Notes under the pieces: model-generated
The model's database searches: none
Seen by the model: only the letters and a program-made list of their open reading frames with translations
What the model was told of the DNA's origin: nothing
Program-made: the position numbers and the translations under genes
Shown here: in pieces, positions 1 through 6,761 of the stretch
Layout: every line of letters starts with the position of its first letter
How positions within the stretch are numbered: the first letter of the stretch is position 1
NCBI GenBank assembly: GCA_900545585.1
Contig: UQZR01000032.1
Span: forward strand, 1-19,471
DNA length: 19,471 nt
Direction: 5' to 3'
Source: an uncultured Eubacteriales bacterium
GTDB taxonomy: Bacteria; Bacillota; Clostridia; Oscillospirales; Oscillospiraceae

Positions 1-1
1 G

Positions 2-40
2 GGAGTTTTATTTTCCCTCATCGGCAGCAGCCTCTTTTGA
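2..40 (+). CDS. Possible 3' end of an upstream membrane-protein gene (partial)
   Basis: Reading frame 2 gives a short hydrophobic tail, GVLFSLIGSSLF, ending in TGA at 38-40. The stop sits directly against a terminator hairpin starting at 40, which is where a gene end is expected. The residues would suit the last membrane helix of a membrane protein. Only 12 codons are in the window, so the family cannot be named, and the call rests on the stop and terminator arrangement. Confidence 0.4.
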   Translation, partial: GVLFSLIGSSLF

Positions 41-64
41 ACCACTCGCCCAGCGAGTGGTTTT
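40..64 (+). terminator. Terminator of the upstream plus-strand gene
   Basis: Stem CCACTCGC (42-49) pairs with GCGAGTGG (53-60) around a 3-base loop, extended by AA/TT and followed by TTTT at 61-64. It directly follows the TGA at 38-40, so it probably ends the gene entering from the left. Confidence 0.6.
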
Positions 65-72
65 CGGGATAC

Positions 73-110
73 AAAAAAAGCGGACGCTGTTCAGCAGCGT
101 CCGCTTTTTT
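73..110. terminator. Bidirectional intrinsic terminator
   Basis: Ten-base perfect stem GCGGACGCTG (80-89) / CAGCGTCCGC (95-104) with a 5-base loop, A-run on the left (73-79) and T-run on the right (105-110). It can end transcription from both sides. On the minus strand it lies just past the stop of the LysR gene, so it is most likely that gene's terminator and a backup for the upstream plus-strand gene. Confidence 0.88.
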
Positions 111-137
111 CTATGACTCTTCAGTTTTCTGCTGCAC

Positions 138-1037
138 TCAACGGAAGTAGGGCAGTTCTTCGGGATATCGCTGCGCCACATAATCCTGCACCGTCCGCAC
201 AAAGATCTTCGTCACGGGGGTCACGTACTCGCTGCGCTGTGTTGCGATACCAATGGTGCGGAACGGCGCGCCCTCGATAGGAAACACGCGGATATTTCCG
301 CCCAGATAGTCCAGCACCAGCTCCGGCATAATGCTGATGCCCTGTCCGCTTTCCACCATGGCGATAATCAGCGCGTCATCTGCCAGCTGGTGCGGGTTTT
401 CCATCTCGATATTGTTGGCGGACAGGAAGGCCCGCGCGTCAAAGTCGGATTCCGCGTGCGGCAGGATCAGCGTGTTCTTCCGCAGATCCTCCAGCGTAAT
501 ATAATCTCCGTTTTCCGCTTCAAAGGACTTCGGCGTAATGCACATCAGTCTGTCATGCAGCAGCGGGTACGCCGGAATGCTGCCAGTGATAGGCACCGAT
601 ACAAATGCCGCGTCCAGCTCCCCATTTGCCACAGCCGCCTCCAGTCCGGTATAGCTGCCCTGGTGAATATACATCTTGATCTGGGGATACTCCTTCTGCA
701 TCCGCAGCATAATGTCAGGCATCCAATTGCAGCCCACGCTGCTGAATACGCCCACATTCAGGATACCGGTACGTATATCACAGATCCGCACGATCTCCTG
801 CTGCAGCCGCTCCTCCGCCTTCAGCGCATAGCGGACATGGGGGATCAGCTCCTGACCGTATTGGGTCAGCCGCAGGCCATCGCGGTTGCGGACCACCAAC
901 TGCATTCCCAGCCGTTCCTCCAGCTTTCGCAGAGAATGGCTCACCGCAGATGGTGTCAGGTGTACGATCTCCGCCGTTTTTGTCAGGCTGTTGGTGCTGG
1001 CCACCAAATCAAAAATGCGATAACTGATGTCTATCAC
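138..1037 (-). CDS. LysR family transcriptional regulator
   Basis: About 299 residues, the usual length of a LysR regulator. The N-terminal winged helix-turn-helix is clear (residues about 5-60, including TPSAVSHSLRKLEERLG), followed by a periplasmic-binding-protein-like effector domain with the conserved core SVGCNWMPDIMLRMQKEYPQ. Two starts are possible. ATG at 1041-1043 abuts AGGAGG with no spacer. GTG two codons later (1035-1037) has a 6-base spacing and gives a typical N-terminus MIDISYRIF, so I prefer GTG. The gene stands alone and is read away from the small gene at 1399. Family members bind DNA as tetramers and usually control a neighbour or themselves, but the effector and target cannot be told from this sequence. 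An inverted repeat about 100 bases upstream is a possible operator. Confidence 0.93.
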   Translation of the reverse strand: MIDISYRIFDLVASTNSLTKTAEIVHLTPSAVSHSLRKLEERLGMQLVVRNRDGLRLTQYGQELIPHVRYALKAEERLQQEIVRICDIRTGILNVGVFSSVGCNWMPDIMLRMQKEYPQIKMYIHQGSYTGLEAAVANGELDAAFVSVPITGSIPAYPLLHDRLMCITPKSFEAENGDYITLEDLRKNTLILPHAESDFDARAFLSANNIEMENPHQLADDALIIAMVESGQGISIMPELVLDYLGGNIRVFPIEGAPFRTIGIATQRSEYVTPVTKIFVRTVQDYVAQRYPEELPYFR

Positions 1038-1134
1038 AAGCATCCTCCTTTCTTACTATTCTGTCGTGCTGTATCCCCCGTGACGGTGGTTACTTTGACA
1101 GTGCGGCGCGTTTTTTTCGATACATTATTGTGCA

Positions 1135-1156
1135 AGATTCAACACGGGTTGAATCT
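1135..1156. promoter_or_regulatory. Inverted repeat upstream of the LysR gene, candidate operator
   Basis: Perfect 9-base arms AGATTCAAC (1135-1143) and GTTGAATCT (1148-1156) around ACGG. It lies about 100 bases upstream of the LysR start. LysR regulators commonly bind AT-containing dyads in their own promoter, but the symmetric T-to-A distance here is N12, not the classical N11, so this is only a candidate. There is no T-run, so it is not a terminator. Confidence 0.45.
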
Positions 1157-1263
1157 CTTTCATTTTGTTATTGTAGCCTTTTTGCGAGAGCTTGGCAAGT
1201 GCGGCGGCACATAAATCTGCACAATTTACGTTTTTTCTCTGTACGGATACCCCCGGCGCCGCA

Positions 1264-1297
1264 GACGCATATCATGCAGTGTGTGCATGATAGCGTC
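1264..1297. repeat. Long near-perfect inverted repeat of unknown role
   Basis: GACGC plus TATCATGCA on the left pair with TGCATGATA plus GCGTC on the right: 14 base pairs with one bulged A (1269) and a GTGTG loop (1279-1283). No T-run follows on either strand, so it is not an intrinsic terminator. It sits about 45 bases upstream of the -35 box of the promoter at 1341, a position suited to an activator or repressor site. Confidence 0.7.
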
Positions 1298-1340
1298 CGG
1301 CACGGGGAACGGGCCGCGACCGGCAGCAGGCATACAAGGG

Positions 1341-1369
1341 GTGACAAACCCTGCACACTGTGCTATACT
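1341..1369 (+). promoter_or_regulatory. Promoter of the 1399 / DUF1275 unit
   Basis: GTGACA (1341-1346), 17-base spacer, TATACT (1364-1369), with the extended -10 element TGC directly before it. It lies about 30 bases before the ribosome site of the next gene. Confidence 0.75.
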
Positions 1370-1398
1370 ACCCACATCACCACCAAGGAGGACGTATC

Positions 1399-1701
1399 AT
1401 GCGTATCAACTGGTTCAAGGACGAAAATCACCTGGTCTATATCAACGGCGCGACACAGCTGGCGGAGCTGGAACGGACGCTGCACTTCCCCGGTCTGGAG
1501 GAAGCCGCCAATGAGCTGCGGCAGCATCCCACGGCGGAGGGCTTTACCATCAAGGGCCCCAAGCGCACCAGCGGACGGCTGTTCGTGCCCGATCTGACCT
1601 TCGGCGAGCACATCGAGATGGGCGAAAACATCTTCTTCTATATGGGCGAGATGCAGGAGTGCTACGTCATCTACTGGCTGGACGCGCCTGTGGCAAAGTG
1701 A
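1399..1701 (+). CDS. Small protein of unknown function (100 aa)
   Basis: The start is ATG at 1399 with AAGGAGG at 1385-1391, spacing 7, and a good promoter upstream, so the gene is well supported. The product is a 100-residue acidic soluble protein starting MRINWFKDENHLVYINGATQ, with no signal peptide and no membrane segment. The pattern of short hydrophobic strands (HLVYI, NIFFYMGEM, CYVIYWL) around a charged middle suggests a small mixed alpha/beta fold. I do not recognise the family. The DUF1275 gene follows after 13 bases, so the two are probably co-transcribed. Function cannot be inferred beyond that. Confidence 0.82.
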   Translation: MRINWFKDENHLVYINGATQLAELERTLHFPGLEEAANELRQHPTAEGFTIKGPKRTSGRLFVPDLTFGEHIEMGENIFFYMGEMQECYVIYWLDAPVAK

Positions 1702-1714
1702 GGCGGCATCGCAC

Positions 1715-2404
1715 ATGACTTTCCTGCAAAAGCATCACGGGCAAATGTCCGATTCCATGCTGACGGCCTTTTTCATCATCCTATCCGGCGGCCTGCAGGA
1801 CGCCTATACCTACTGCTGCCGCGGCAAGGTGTTTGCCAACGCCCAGACCGGCAACATCGTGCTGCTGAGTACGCATCTATTCGAGGGAGACTGGGGACAG
1901 GCGCTGCGCTACTTAGTCCCCGTGCTGGCGTTCCTGCTGGGTATCTACATCGCGGAGTGCGTCCACCGACACTTCAAGCGGATGGAGAAGGTACACTGGC
2001 GGCAGCTCATCATTCTGGCAGAGATCGTGCTGCTGGCGGCGGTGGGCTTCCTGCCGGAGACGCTGAACACCACCGCCAACGCCGTGGTGTCCTTCGTGTG
2101 CGCCATGCAGGTGCAGACCTTCCGCAAGGTGCGGGGCCACGCCTACGCCAGCACCATGTGTATCGGCAATATGCGCAGCGGTACGGAGGCGCTGTGCGCC
2201 TACTTCCATACGAGGGATAAGGAAATACTCCACAAGGCGCTGACGTATTTCGGCGTGGTGCTGCTGTTCGCGCTGGGCGCGGGTATCGGCAGCATAGCCA
2301 CCCTCCACTGGGGCACGGGGACGATCTGGCTGTCCTGCGGGCTGCTGACCGTCAGTTTTCTCATTATGTTCGTCCACGACGAGGAAGAAAAGCTGAATGC
2401 ATAA
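1715..2404 (+). CDS. DUF1275/YoaK family membrane protein
   Basis: A 229-residue integral membrane protein with about six hydrophobic segments. It matches the YoaK/DUF1275 family by its start (MLTAFFIILSGGLQDAYTYC), the conserved segment VFANAQTGNIVLLS and the later CAMQVQTFRKVRGHAYASTM plus CIGNMRSG. Family length is typically 210-250. The biochemical role of the family is not established, and transport is only suspected. The start at 1715 has a weak GAGG about 11 bases upstream, overlapping the end of the previous gene. An internal ATG at 1745 is possible but has no better site. It ends directly at a strong terminator. Confidence 0.9.
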   Translation: MTFLQKHHGQMSDSMLTAFFIILSGGLQDAYTYCCRGKVFANAQTGNIVLLSTHLFEGDWGQALRYLVPVLAFLLGIYIAECVHRHFKRMEKVHWRQLIILAEIVLLAAVGFLPETLNTTANAVVSFVCAMQVQTFRKVRGHAYASTMCIGNMRSGTEALCAYFHTRDKEILHKALTYFGVVLLFALGAGIGSIATLHWGTGTIWLSCGLLTVSFLIMFVHDEEEKLNA

Positions 2405-2451
2405 AAAACGGCTCCAACTGCGCTCTCCCTGCCGCAGTTGGGGCCGTTTTT
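2403..2451 (+). terminator. Terminator after the DUF1275 gene
   Basis: A 14-base stem, CGGCTCCAACTGCG (2409-2422) with CGCAGTTGGGGCCG (2433-2446), one G-U pair, followed by TTTTT at 2447-2451. The A-run on the left could also let it act on minus-strand transcripts. Confidence 0.9.
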
Positions 2452-2650
2452 CGAGGTTTCCCTCATGGAAAAGAAAAGTGTGGTTAGTGAAATCATGGCG
2501 CTATGATAGCGCGGAGGAAAGGACTCGGGGCGCCCATTTCACCGTGTCCCGCCTGCCGGGACACAAGGGGCCGACGTGACAGGCATCTATCTGGCGTCTG
2601 CGGTGCACGGTTTCCGCCGGTTGACCAATAAGGCCAAAACTGCTTCGAGG
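2452..2650. other. Unassigned intergenic stretch with hairpins
   Basis: About 200 bases between two terminators with no credible gene. It contains the hairpins GCGCTA/TAGCGC (2498-2512) and GTGTCCC/GGGACAC (about 2548-2568), separated by a GC-rich stretch. A 13-codon frame from ATG at 2465 has no ribosome site. I cannot match the structure to a named RNA family. Confidence 0.4.
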
Positions 2651-2694
2651 AAAAGAAAAAACCCTCGAAGCCTTGCGGCTTCAAGGGTTTTCCT
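2651..2694 (-). terminator. Terminator of the tRNA-Leu transcript
   Basis: Stem ACCCTCGAAGCC (2661-2672) / GGCTTCAAGGGT (2677-2688), TTGC loop, and on the minus strand a T-rich tail from the A-run at 2651-2660. It begins within 10 bases of the tRNA 3' end. Confidence 0.88.
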
Positions 2695-2696
2695 GT

Positions 2697-2784
2697 TGGT
2701 GCGCGAGGCGGGACTTGAACCCGCACGTGCGTAATGCACACTAGAACCTGAATCTAGCGAGTCTGCCAATTCCACCACTCGCGC
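2697..2784 (-). tRNA. tRNA-Leu (anticodon CAG)
   Basis: Class II tRNA with a long variable arm. The acceptor strands GCGCGAG and CTCGCGC pair perfectly. The anticodon stem CTAGA/TCTAG encloses TTCAGGT, giving anticodon CAG, which reads the leucine codon CUG. The T-arm holds GTTCAAGTC. A CCA end is encoded (2697-2699 on the minus strand). It has its own consensus promoter and terminator, so it is a single-tRNA unit. CUG is heavily used in the surrounding genes, which fits a well-expressed tRNA of this kind. Confidence 0.97.
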
Positions 2785-2800
2785 GTCACGAACAAGTGTT

Positions 2801-2829
2801 ATTATAGTCACGTACCCCCCAAATGTCAA
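2801..2829 (-). promoter_or_regulatory. Consensus promoter of tRNA-Leu
   Basis: On the minus strand, TTGACA (2824-2829), 17-base spacer and TATAAT (2801-2806) are both perfect consensus. The -10 box lies 17 bases before the tRNA 5' end, as expected for a stable RNA promoter. Confidence 0.92.
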
Positions 2830-2899
2830 CCCCCTTTTTCGTTTTTTTGAAAATCTTTTCTTTAACGATCTTTGTCGACATCTGTCCCCTCCTGCCGCC

Positions 2900-2928
2900 T
2901 TGACCTGGGGCAAAAAAGCTGGTATGAT
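2900..2928 (+). promoter_or_regulatory. Promoter of the TetR-family gene
   Basis: TTGACC (2900-2905), 17-base spacer, TATGAT (2923-2928), about 27 bases before the start codon, so the 5' leader is very short. TetR regulators often repress their own promoter, but I see no clear palindrome across these boxes. Confidence 0.8.
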
Positions 2929-2954
2929 AATAAAAAATTGTCAAAGGAGAACGT

Positions 2955-3563
2955 ATGGAAAAACCGCTGACCGCCCGCAAACGGCAGGCACTGGAGATGC
3001 GCTCCCGCATCCAGAACGTGGCGCTGGACCTGTTTGACAGGGACGGCTTTGAAAATGTGGCCGTGGAGCAGATCGCGCAGGCTGCCGGCTGCTCCGTAGG
3101 CAATATCTATCACTACTTCAAGAGCAAGGATGAGCTTATCATCCAGGTCACCAGCAACGTGGACGCCCAGTACCAACTGCTGGAGCAGTCGTACCTGGCC
3201 GACAACACCTCCTCCGCCCGCAGCAAGCTGCTGGACTTTGTGGGCAAGTCGCTGGACATCAGTTCCAAAGACCCCGCCCTGTACCGCAGCTTCATCCACG
3301 GCCTGAAATATCCGGAGCAGGCCATCCTTCAGGATAATGAGAGCCGTGTCTACTTCCGCGTGCTGCGGGAGCTGATCGCCGCCTGCCAGCAGGAGGGCAG
3401 CATCGCCCCTCACCACGACCCCAGCGAGCTGGTGGCCGACCTGGTGGTGATGCACCGCGGCATGCTGTTTGAGTGGCGTATCGACGAGCAGAGCTTCGAT
3501 CCGGTGACCCGCGGCTGCCGGATGGCCCAGGCGCTGTTGGACGGCTGGAAGCAGCCGGAGTAA
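2955..3563 (+). CDS. TetR/AcrR family transcriptional regulator
   Basis: 202 residues, the normal TetR length. The N-terminal helix-turn-helix covers about residues 16-62 with the typical core FENVAVEQIAQAAGCSVGNI followed by YHYFKSKDELI. The C-terminal helical domain (about 75-202) would bind ligand and dimerise; its sequence does not reveal the ligand. The start is ATG at 2955 with AAAGGAGA about 5 bases upstream. It is transcribed alone from its own promoter and converges on the nucleoside ABC operon, from which it is separated by a shared terminator. Its target is therefore not evident from position. Confidence 0.94.
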   Translation: MEKPLTARKRQALEMRSRIQNVALDLFDRDGFENVAVEQIAQAAGCSVGNIYHYFKSKDELIIQVTSNVDAQYQLLEQSYLADNTSSARSKLLDFVGKSLDISSKDPALYRSFIHGLKYPEQAILQDNESRVYFRVLRELIAACQQEGSIAPHHDPSELVADLVVMHRGMLFEWRIDEQSFDPVTRGCRMAQALLDGWKQPE

Positions 3564-3582
3564 GGGTTCCCGCGCAACAAAC

Positions 3583-3621
3583 AAAATACCCCCGCGCACC
3601 GGTGTGCGCGGGGGTATTTTT
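3583..3621. terminator. Shared bidirectional terminator (TetR gene / ABC operon)
   Basis: A long perfect stem. AAAATACCCCCGCGCAC (3583-3599) pairs with its complement at 3604-3620 around a CGGT loop, giving A- and T-runs at both ends. It lies between the converging TetR gene (stop 3563) and the substrate-binding-protein gene (stop 3640) and suits both. Confidence 0.92.
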
Positions 3622-3639
3622 ATGCTGCGGATGGCTCGA

Positions 3640-4695
3640 TCACTTCATGAAGGTTCCGTCCACCATCTGCTGCAGGTAGGCGTTGTACTTCTCCTGCACA
3701 TCGGCGGGAACCAGATCGCTGATCTTACCGGCGGACAGGGTACCGTTCTCCAGTGTACCGTAGACGGTGTTGCCGCCGAAGGTACCAGCCTCGACAGCCT
3801 GCATGGAGGCGACGATCATGGCGGAGTTATCGGTGACCTGGGAGCAGATGATGCACTCATTCTGGCCCAGGATGTCGGCGGGCTGGCCGATGTCGTAGAT
3901 CTTCACGGAACCGGCAGCGGCGTTGGCGGCATCGATGGCCTCGCGGGCGCCGGAGTCAACGGCGGAGGCGTCGCCGAAGAACACGTCAGCCCCCTGGCTG
4001 ATCAGCTCGGTGGCAAATTCCTTACCCTTAGGGGCATCAGAGAAGGAGTTGGCGTAGGGGACATTCAGCAGCTCGACCGTCTTGCCCTCCTGCTCGGCCA
4101 CGTACTTGGCGGCCTCCTCAAAGCCGGCGATCTTACCCTTGGTGGTATCCAGCTCCATACCGCCGATGAAGCCCAGCTTGCCGCTCTCGGTCATCAGACC
4201 GGCCAGCGCACCGGCGATCCAGCCGATCTGCTGGGCGTTGGGCAGCAGGGAGCTGACGTTGCCGTTGACAGCCTCGCCGGGGGTCTTCTCCGCGCCGTTC
4301 AGCAGGGCGAAGGCGATGTCAGGATACTCCTCAGCAGCCTGCAGCACGGCATCGGTGTACTGGTTGCCGGGAGCGTAAATCATGTCATAGCCCAGAGCGC
4401 AGTAGGCAGTGATGGAATCGTAGTACTGGTCCTGAGAAATAGAGTCGGTGACCTCGTACTGCCAGCCCTGCTTGTCGCAGGCAGCGACCATGGCGTTGTA
4501 GCAGGCAGCGCCCCAACCGCCGTCGTTGATGCTGGAGTCGCAAATCATAGCGACCTTGTAGACCTTGTCGCCATCGGTGTTGGCGTCATCGTTGCTGTCA
4601 CCGGTATTGCTGTCGCCACCGGCGGGCTTGCTGCCGCAGGCCACCAGGCTCAGAGCCATGACCAGCGCCAGCATCAGCGCAAGAAACTTCTTCAT
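3640..4695 (-). CDS. BMP family ABC transporter substrate-binding lipoprotein
   Basis: 351 residues with a lipoprotein signal peptide (MKKFLALMLALVMALSLVAC, lipobox LVAC with Cys20), then a Gly/Asn/Asp-rich linker to about residue 45. The mature domain belongs to the BMP/PnrA family: KVAMICDSSINDGGWGAACY near the start of the fold and GNQYTDAVLQAAEEYPDIAF in the middle. Family members are anchored outside the membrane and capture nucleosides, or in some cases other small molecules, for an ABC importer. The start has AGGAGG 9 bases upstream. It is the last gene of the operon, 58 bases after the second permease, whereas in many homologous operons the binding protein comes first. Nucleoside specificity is inferred from family and neighbours. 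Confidence 0.93.
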   Translation of the reverse strand: MKKFLALMLALVMALSLVACGSKPAGGDSNTGDSNDDANTDGDKVYKVAMICDSSINDGGWGAACYNAMVAACDKQGWQYEVTDSISQDQYYDSITAYCALGYDMIYAPGNQYTDAVLQAAEEYPDIAFALLNGAEKTPGEAVNGNVSSLLPNAQQIGWIAGALAGLMTESGKLGFIGGMELDTTKGKIAGFEEAAKYVAEQEGKTVELLNVPYANSFSDAPKGKEFATELISQGADVFFGDASAVDSGAREAIDAANAAAGSVKIYDIGQPADILGQNECIICSQVTDNSAMIVASMQAVEAGTFGGNTVYGTLENGTLSAGKISDLVPADVQEKYNAYLQQMVDGTFMK

Positions 4696-4728
4696 TCTTT
4701 TTTCCTCCTAAATAAAATCTTTTATAAC

Positions 4729-4744
4729 AACGCGCTTCCGCGTT
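4729..4744 (-). other. Intercistronic hairpin between permease and binding-protein genes
   Basis: AACGCG and CGCGTT form a six-base-pair stem with a four-base loop in the 58-base gap upstream of the binding-protein gene. No T-run follows it directly. Such hairpins can protect one mRNA end and raise relative expression of the binding protein; that role is an inference here. Confidence 0.45.
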
Positions 4745-4753
4745 ATTACCGCA

Positions 4754-5677
4754 TTACCGCTGTTCCTTGCGGTAGGCCTGACCGTTGGCCTTGGGGCCGC
4801 TCTGGCGGGTGCCGATGGCACTCAGCACGATGACGGTGGCCACATAGGGGATCATCTGGAAGAACTGATAGGGGATGCCGATGCCGGACACCTGGAGTCG
4901 GATCTGCAGCGCGTCGCAGAAGCCGAAGAACAGGCAGGCCAGCAGCACGCCGCCGGCGCTCCAGCGGCCGAAGATGACAGCAGCCAGGGCGATAAAGCCG
5001 CGGCCGGCCACGATGCCGTCGGTGTAGGTGCTGGAGTAGCAGGTGGTCAGGTACGCGCCGCCCATACCGGCCAGTGCGCCGCAGATGGCGCAGGCGATGT
5101 ACTTCACGCCAATGACGTTGATGCCCAGCGTGGCGGCAGCCTGGGGATGCTCGCCCACCGCCTTGTAGCTCAGGCCCGCACGGGTGCGGTTGAAAAACAC
5201 AGACGTGAACACCACCAGCAAAATGGCGAGGTACACCATGGGGCTCTGGTCAAACAGCAGGGGCCCGATGACGGGGATATCCTTCAGCCCGGGGATGGCA
5301 ACGCTGGGCATGGTGACGATCTGCTTCAGGTCGGAGCCGGTGCCGAAATACACGCGGTAGATGAAGGATGCCAGCGCCGGCGCGAAGATGTTGATCGCCA
5401 TGCCGTACACTGTATGGTCGGCGCACAGTGTCACCGTGGAGAATGCGTAGATCATGTTGACCAGCAGACCGGCCAGCGCACCGCACAGCAGGCCCAGCCA
5501 GTTGGAGCCGGTGATGTAGCAGGCCAGGAAGCCCACCAGCGCGCCGATGGCAGCCAGGCCCTCCAGACCGATGTTGACCATACCGGCCCGCTGCCCGTAC
5601 AGCTCGGCCAGAGAGATCAGCAGCAGAGGGATGGCCAGGCGAACGGTGGCCAGAAGCAAACTGGAGATCCAATCCAT
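4754..5677 (-). CDS. ABC transporter permease (BMP-associated, NupQ/YufQ-like)
   Basis: 307 residues, strongly hydrophobic, with about eight to ten membrane segments, of the BPD_transp_2 type. Typical features are an N-terminal helix running into AELYGQRAGMVNIGLEGLAAI, the cytoplasmic-loop segment TRAGLSYKAVGEHPQAAATLGINV that contacts the ATPase, and a Gly-rich segment CGALAGMGGAYL. It forms the membrane channel with the permease upstream. Its ATG shares its A with the TAA stop of that gene (TAATG), indicating translational coupling. The Bacillus counterpart pair is NupP/NupQ, used for guanosine-type nucleosides; specificity here is not proven. Confidence 0.93.
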   Translation of the reverse strand: MDWISSLLLATVRLAIPLLLISLAELYGQRAGMVNIGLEGLAAIGALVGFLACYITGSNWLGLLCGALAGLLVNMIYAFSTVTLCADHTVYGMAINIFAPALASFIYRVYFGTGSDLKQIVTMPSVAIPGLKDIPVIGPLLFDQSPMVYLAILLVVFTSVFFNRTRAGLSYKAVGEHPQAAATLGINVIGVKYIACAICGALAGMGGAYLTTCYSSTYTDGIVAGRGFIALAAVIFGRWSAGGVLLACLFFGFCDALQIRLQVSGIGIPYQFFQMIPYVATVIVLSAIGTRQSGPKANGQAYRKEQR

Positions 5678-6747
5678 TACTTGTCACCCGCCTTTCTCTT
5701 TCTGGAAAACAGCCGGCTCTTCCAGGACTCGAACTCCGGCAGCTTCGTCAGGGCCATACCGGCCACGGAAAACACGATCACCAGCGCCTGGATGATATCC
5801 GATACACTGGTGGGGACGCCGGTAGCGGCCTGCATGGTGGTGGAGCCTACACGCAGCGCCGCGAAGAACAGCGCCACGATCACCGTTGCGATGGGGTGCA
5901 GCTGACCGATCAGCGCCATGGCCACGCCATCGAAGCCGTAGCCCGCGCCAAAGCCGTTGATGAGACGGAACTGGGTGCCCAGCAGCTCCGCGCCGCCGCC
6001 CAGACCGGCGATGGCGCCGGAGATGATGAAGCTGGTCAGGATGTAGCGCTTGACAGGGATGCCGTTAAAGCGGCTGGCTGTCATGTTATAGCCCACCGCC
6101 CGCAGCTTGAAGCCGCCGCTGGTCCAGAACAGCACGTAGTACATCACGAGGCCCACCACCAGCGCCAGCACGAAGCCCCAGGTGAAGCGCATGCCGGATA
6201 TCACGCGGGGCAGCTGCACCAGCTTGGAAACGGCAGGGGTCTGGGGAATGTTCTCATCCCGGATCCAGCTGGTATAGAGCACGCCCATGAACAGCGTGGC
6301 CACATAGTTCAGCATAATGGAGATAATCATCTCGTTCTGGCCGCGGGTGATCTTCAGCACGCCGGGGATGAGGCCCCAGATGCCGCCGGCCAGCGTACCG
6401 GCCAGCAGTGCCAGCAGGATTCCCGCAAAGCCGGTGAGGCCGCTGAAATAGGCCGTCAGGAATGCGGCGATGGAGCCCATCAGGAACTGGCCCTCGCCGC
6501 CCAGATTGAACACGCCGCACTTGTAGGCGAAGCAGGCGCACAGCGCGGTGAACATCAGGGGGGTAGCTTTGTTCAGTGTGGTGCCGATGTTGGCGCGGGA
6601 GCCGAAGGCACCCTGAAACAGGAATTTCACCGCCGCGAACGGGTCGGCGCCCAGCGCCGCCATGATGATACCGCCGATGAGAAAGGCCAGCAGGATGGAC
6701 AGCAGCGGGACCGCGAAGCTGCCGAGAGAGCGTTTCAACTTTTCCAT
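5677..6747 (-). CDS. ABC transporter permease (BMP-associated, NupP/YufP-like)
   Basis: 356 residues, many membrane segments, BPD_transp_2 family. Markers are FNLGGEGQFLMGSIAAFL near residue 80, NEMIISIMLNYVATLFMGVL in the middle, and FKLRAVGYNMTASRFNGIPV, the coupling-helix region that meets the ATPase. It is longer than the partner permease, as usual for this pair. It begins 14 bases after the ATPase gene stop and overlaps the next permease by one base, so the operon order is ATPase, this permease, second permease, binding protein. Confidence 0.93.
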   Translation of the reverse strand: MEKLKRSLGSFAVPLLSILLAFLIGGIIMAALGADPFAAVKFLFQGAFGSRANIGTTLNKATPLMFTALCACFAYKCGVFNLGGEGQFLMGSIAAFLTAYFSGLTGFAGILLALLAGTLAGGIWGLIPGVLKITRGQNEMIISIMLNYVATLFMGVLYTSWIRDENIPQTPAVSKLVQLPRVISGMRFTWGFVLALVVGLVMYYVLFWTSGGFKLRAVGYNMTASRFNGIPVKRYILTSFIISGAIAGLGGGAELLGTQFRLINGFGAGYGFDGVAMALIGQLHPIATVIVALFFAALRVGSTTMQAATGVPTSVSDIIQALVIVFSVAGMALTKLPEFESWKSRLFSRKRKAGDK

Positions 6748-6761
6748 GTATGTATCCCCCC

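Larger units (their letters stand above)
1038..1340. other. Intergenic region with two inverted repeats and no gene
   Basis: This spacer lies between the LysR gene and the promoter at 1341. It holds the dyads at 1135-1156 and 1264-1297. I see no credible coding region: the open frames here lack ribosome sites and are antisense or out-of-frame extensions of neighbours. A TTGACA at 1095-1100 has no acceptable -10 box at the right distance. Confidence 0.6.

Noticed and set aside
1095..1126. TTGACA at 1095 as a plus-strand promoter
   Set aside because: The nearest -10-like sequence (TACATT at 1121) is 20 bases away, and the promoter at 1341 explains the downstream gene better.
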